Source of the DNA: Listeria goaensis
GTDB lineage: Bacteria > Bacillota > Bacilli > Lactobacillales > Listeriaceae
Reading direction: 5' to 3'
DNA: 64,000 nt
Assembly (NCBI RefSeq): GCF_900186125.1
Contig: NZ_FYBQ01000012.1
Span: forward strand, 1-64,000
Below the pieces are notes generated by a model that did not search any database, had not been told where the DNA came from, and saw only the letters and a list, made by a program, of their open reading frames with translations. Within the stretch, counting starts at the first letter, position 1; each line of letters begins with the position of its first letter. Positions 61,141 through 64,000 of this stretch are shown here, in pieces. The translations under genes were made by a program, and so were the position numbers.

Positions 61141-61198
61141 AAGCATAAATCCAGTAATGATGCCATCTTGAAAAATGGATTTTACTGGATTTATGTTT
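61141..61198. repeat. Dispersed 58-nt hairpin element, copy B
   Basis: 17-bp stem (AAGCATAAATCCAGTAA with TTACTGGATTTATGTTT, one G-T pair), 24-nt loop with inner CCAT/ATGG stem. Homologous to copy A at 34089-34146. It ends the thiN side of the gap before the LXG cassette. The rest of 61050-61335 holds only the promoter below. Confidence 0.75.
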
Positions 61199-61266
61199 AT
61201 TCTGTACATATGTTACTGGCTCATAACTGAGAAATAAGATTTCTAGCCATAATTCTCATTGCTTTA

Positions 61267-61295
61267 TTGTCAGTAGAGTTCTTTTTGTATATAAT
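61267..61295 (+). promoter_or_regulatory. Promoter of the LXG cassette
   Basis: TTGTCA (61267-61272), 17-nt spacer, TATAAT (61290-61295), 40 nt before the first gene of the cassette. Confidence 0.8.
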
Positions 61296-61335
61296 TATCT
61301 TGTGAACTCGAGAACATAAAAAGGAAGGTGGCAAC

Positions 61336-61698
61336 ATGTCGAAATATGACGGAGAAATTACTTCTTTAAAACAAAAGCTATCCAATCAACATACAAGACA
61401 AAAACAGTTAGAATCATTTCTGGAGCGAACGAGAAAGAAAGATGAACGGGTAAATCAGTTGCCAATTCGAAATCATTCTTTGGTTGAAGGCTCTTGGCGA
61501 GATAAATCGTCCAACACATGTGTTCAAATGATTGATCAGTGCAAGCGGTATTATTCTAATCAAGTGGCAAGAGTAGAGACTATGTTATGTGAAGTTCAGA
61601 AAGAAATCGAAAGAGGCAACCAGTATATTGGTGATTATCAAAATGATGTACAGTATTATGCGAATTTAAATCGACTGGAGGAGGCAAAGAATGTCTAG
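61336..61698 (+). CDS. LXG-associated helical protein, YwqH/DUF5082-like
   Basis: 120 residues, nearly all helical with coiled-coil heptads (SKYDGEITSLKQKLSNQ; VETMLCEVQKEIERGNQYI). A YDGEIxxLK-type start and an internal W (EGSWRDKSS, the W-x-G-like turn) suit the small ESX/LXG partner proteins of the DUF5082 family. They pair with LXG toxins for export through the type VII secretion system. RBS AAGGAAGGTG. It overlaps the next gene by 8 bp. Confidence 0.75.
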   Translation: MSKYDGEITSLKQKLSNQHTRQKQLESFLERTRKKDERVNQLPIRNHSLVEGSWRDKSSNTCVQMIDQCKRYYSNQVARVETMLCEVQKEIERGNQYIGDYQNDVQYYANLNRLEEAKNV

Positions 61699-61966
61699 CA
61701 TAAAACTAAATGAAGCTAACCTTTTGCAAAGTACCCAGCAGTTCTCAGCTAAACAAACGATATTATTCAAGAAAACAACGATACCTATGCGGAAAAACCA
61801 ATTGGAGAGTTGTAAAAGGATGGACGCTATTTTGCGTATAAGAACAACTCAACTTGACCAAGTCCAGCAGTTTGGAACAGATACAACAAAAGATATGGAA
61901 GAGAACTGTGCTGAATTTGTTCAGCTGGACAAAAGTCTACTAGACAATATTGAAATTACGGGGTGA
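61691..61966 (+). CDS. LXG-associated helical protein, YwqI/DUF5344-like
   Basis: 91 residues, helical (IKLNEANLLQSTQQFSAKQT; LDQVQQFGTDTTKDME). Size, position and composition match YwqI/DUF5344, the second small partner in B. subtilis ywqHIJ-like operons. GGAGGAGG sits at the end of the previous gene. It ends 9 nt before the LXG gene. Confidence 0.7.
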   Translation: MSSIKLNEANLLQSTQQFSAKQTILFKKTTIPMRKNQLESCKRMDAILRIRTTQLDQVQQFGTDTTKDMEENCAEFVQLDKSLLDNIEITG

Positions 61967-61975
61967 AAATAACCT

Positions 61976-63532
61976 ATGAGGATAGATGTACAAGCATTAC
62001 GGGATCATGTACAAGAAACAATAGCTGACTTGAATGAGGAACAAACGAGTTTAAACGACGCCTTGCAGGCTACCGACACATTTATTATAGAAACAAAGGA
62101 TAGTTTTGAGGGGAAAACAGCAGATGCAAGTCGGGCATACTTAGAAGAAGTGTATAAACCAGTTCAACAAAAGACGCTAGAAATTAACAAACTCATGATA
62201 GCGACATTGCAAAAATATATGGCAGATGCTGAGGCCCAGTTTGGGAGATATGGTATTGTGGATATACCAGCTATCAAGCATGAATATAAGCGCGAATTAG
62301 AACAAATGATGCAAGAGGAGATGCACGTATATCGGGAATTAAATCAACTCATTGATGAAGTGAATGAATTTGTTCCGATTGAATCTGCGAATTTAGGTCA
62401 ACTCGAGCAATTGCATTATGATATAATGAGAGAACTCACTTTGATTGAAGCGAAATTGACAGACTTTGATACAAAATGGGTGGCTGAATTTAGTAAAGTG
62501 GAAGAATTACAGTCTGAACTAACTAGTATGATAGCGCAAGTATCAAACAACAAAATAATGCCTACAAAATATCAAGGCGGTTCATTAGTTTTCATGACTT
62601 CAGAGCAGGAAAAACTATATAATCAATTGCCGCAAGAGTTTAAGGATTCTATTGCAAGTGGTTTTGCGACAATAGATGATTTTCAGGCTACAGATGACGG
62701 ATTTATAGTATGTACTGTACCATTGTCTAAGTTGTTAGCTGCAGGGGAAATTGAGGAAGCAGATGCTTATGATGATCAATACATATATTGTGTTGAAATA
62801 GATGGCAAGTTTGTCTATGGAACATATAAACTGCGAACGGGCAAGGATAAAGATGACAAACCTGGGGTTGCTGTATCTTTTGTGTCAATAACACCTGAAG
62901 AAATTTCGAACTTATTTAACAGAAAGCCTAATATAAATAGTATTGATGCATCAATCTATGCAGGAACAAACTATTCTCTGTATAATCAACCAACCGCCAA
63001 TAAAGAGATATTAAAATATTTCCAAAGTCCAGAATCTAAAGGAAGTTATTTATTAGCAAATTTATATGTGCAAAAAGTTATTCAAGAATCGTCAAACAAG
63101 GAGGGCAAAGTTACTAATGTTTATGGTGGTAATGCCTTGGCAGATGATGACTATCAGAACTTTTTAATGGAGTCCGAATATAGTCATTTAGTAAAAAACC
63201 CCTCATACAATAAAAATGATGGTTCAATCCAAATAAATGATGTTAACAATTTATCAAAAGAAGAATATAATGCAATTTTATTGACCCATTCAGCAAATAT
63301 TGATGTGTATAGTTTTGCAGCAGAAGTAAAATTTCATGCTGATTATGCAGATAGTAATATCCGGAAAATCCGGGATTCTGCAATAAAGTCAGATATGGGA
63401 GTAGGAGAATCGGGAAATAAAGGAAAGTATGTTGACATTCCATTCCTATACGACTTAAATGAAGAAAGGTATAAAACAACTGATGGTGATTTATATAGAG
63501 AACAAAAAGAAATACATGACGCAGAAAGATAG
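61976..63532 (+). CDS. LXG-domain polymorphic toxin (type VII secretion substrate)
   Basis: 518 residues. The first 200 or so form the LXG helical export domain (RIDVQALRDHVQETIADLN; SFEGKTADASRAYLEEVYKP). The middle (about 200-330) is a predicted beta-rich linker (FQATDDGFIVCTVPLSKLL; GKFVYGTYKLRTGKD). The C-terminal toxin part (about 330-518) contains VKFHADYADSNIRKIRDSAI and KSDMGVGESGNKGKY. I cannot assign an enzymatic class with confidence. RBS GGGGTGA. Followed 11 nt later by a membrane protein, the expected immunity position. Confidence 0.82.
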   Translation: MRIDVQALRDHVQETIADLNEEQTSLNDALQATDTFIIETKDSFEGKTADASRAYLEEVYKPVQQKTLEINKLMIATLQKYMADAEAQFGRYGIVDIPAIKHEYKRELEQMMQEEMHVYRELNQLIDEVNEFVPIESANLGQLEQLHYDIMRELTLIEAKLTDFDTKWVAEFSKVEELQSELTSMIAQVSNNKIMPTKYQGGSLVFMTSEQEKLYNQLPQEFKDSIASGFATIDDFQATDDGFIVCTVPLSKLLAAGEIEEADAYDDQYIYCVEIDGKFVYGTYKLRTGKDKDDKPGVAVSFVSITPEEISNLFNRKPNINSIDASIYAGTNYSLYNQPTANKEILKYFQSPESKGSYLLANLYVQKVIQESSNKEGKVTNVYGGNALADDDYQNFLMESEYSHLVKNPSYNKNDGSIQINDVNNLSKEEYNAILLTHSANIDVYSFAAEVKFHADYADSNIRKIRDSAIKSDMGVGESGNKGKYVDIPFLYDLNEERYKTTDGDLYREQKEIHDAER

Positions 63533-63543
63533 GATTGGTTTAA

Positions 63544-63894
63544 ATGCTTAAGTATATTATTTTATGTGTACTATTTATTATATGCATTGTTGGCATAGGT
63601 ATAAAAATGATAGATAAATACATAAGTGACAGTATGAGAAAGAAATGGCAAAATATATTTTTGATATGTGGATGTATTACAATGGCTGTAGTTATTGGAT
63701 TAATGTATATTTATATTGAAAATCTACCACTTGTTATAACATCAACCCTGGATGTTGGAATAACTTCTACCATTCTATTTTACCGTACATTAATTATTAT
63801 TTTCACCTCAATTAGTATAAGCAATTTTGTTTTTGCAGCAATACAACGAAAGAAAAATAATACAGGATTGAAAACTAAAAAACATAAATGCTAG
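63544..63894 (+). CDS. Probable immunity membrane protein of the LXG toxin
   Basis: 116 residues with about four TM helices (MLKYIILCVLFIICIVGIG; IFLICGCITMAVVIGLMY; RTLIIIFTSISISNFVFA) and a basic tail. It follows the LXG toxin gene directly. No family recognised; the immunity role is inferred from position. An integral membrane immunity protein suggests that the toxin acts at the membrane or from outside. AT content is higher than in the upstream core genes. Confidence 0.55.
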   Translation: MLKYIILCVLFIICIVGIGIKMIDKYISDSMRKKWQNIFLICGCITMAVVIGLMYIYIENLPLVITSTLDVGITSTILFYRTLIIIFTSISISNFVFAAIQRKKNNTGLKTKKHKC

Positions 63895-63927
63895 AGGAGA
63901 TAAGCTCTATCAGGTAATTGATGGAAT

Positions 63928-64000
63928 ATGAAAAATAACCAAACAAAAGCCTTTAGAGTATCTCCGAATTTTCAAATATACACGTTTTCTACTAGGGGTG
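63928..64000 (+). CDS. Possible 5' end of a further ORF, cut by window end
   Basis: An open frame from ATG 63928 (KNNQTKAFRVSPNFQIYTF...) runs out of the window. The RBS is weak. It may be an orphan toxin/immunity fragment of the LXG cassette, but there is too little to judge. Confidence 0.2.
   Translation, partial: MKNNQTKAFRVSPNFQIYTFSTRG

Overview
The window is a low-GC Firmicutes chromosome segment and almost certainly comes from the family Listeriaceae (Listeria or a close relative). The evidence is gene order: MFS exporter / M42 peptidase / glutathione peroxidase / prfC / two TerC genes / TrkH-type transporter / ogt / clpE / carotenoid genes / ptsHI, then the lysine-DAP block patA / ykyB / ykuJ / cbpB / ccpC / dapH / dapL, then rqcH(fbpA) / yicC / gmk / rpoZ / coaBC / priA / fmt / rsmB / stp / prkC / rsgA / rpe / thiN. 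From memory, these runs match L. monocytogenes neighbourhoods. The two halves are normally far apart there, so a rearrangement near 45.2-46 kb is likely. Strong AAAGGAGG ribosome-binding sites and classical Rho-independent terminators fit the assignment.

Layout. 0-21 kb: the 3' end of an Ig-repeat surface protein, then mostly core genes, including a manganese (yybP-ykoY) riboswitch ahead of two TerC exporters, a CtsR-controlled clpE, and ptsHI. 21.2-29.3 kb: a type I-B (Cst/Tneap-like) CRISPR-Cas locus in the order cas6, a 500-bp non-coding/small-ORF region, cas8b-cas7-cas5-cas3, a broken cas1, cas2, and array 1. cas4 is absent and cas1 has lost its catalytic core, so spacer acquisition is probably dead while crRNA processing and interference genes look intact. 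29.3-45.1 kb: core and metabolic genes (alkD-like, ydcF, a dehydrogenase, patA and the DAP genes) and a two-component system with an ABC-2 exporter. 45.2-45.8 kb: array 2 on the minus strand, with a leader nearly identical to that of array 1. 46-61 kb: the core translation, CoA and Ser/Thr-kinase block. 61.3-64 kb: an LXG-toxin cassette (two small helical partner proteins, the LXG protein, and a membrane protein that is probably its immunity factor), cut by the window end.

The most interesting part is the region between cas6 and cas8b (21,934-22,430). It holds degenerate repeat copies bracketing a 27-nt spacer-like segment, then a strong terminator, then a consensus promoter driving a 54-codon hydrophobic mini-ORF. 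A candidate antisense RNA with its own promoter and terminator overlaps the mini-ORF. This matches the architecture of CRISPR-regulated toxin-antitoxin modules (CreTA), which are known from type I-B loci at this position. Such a module would make Cascade addictive and could explain why the effector genes survive although adaptation is broken. The assignment is an inference from sequence layout and needs experiments.
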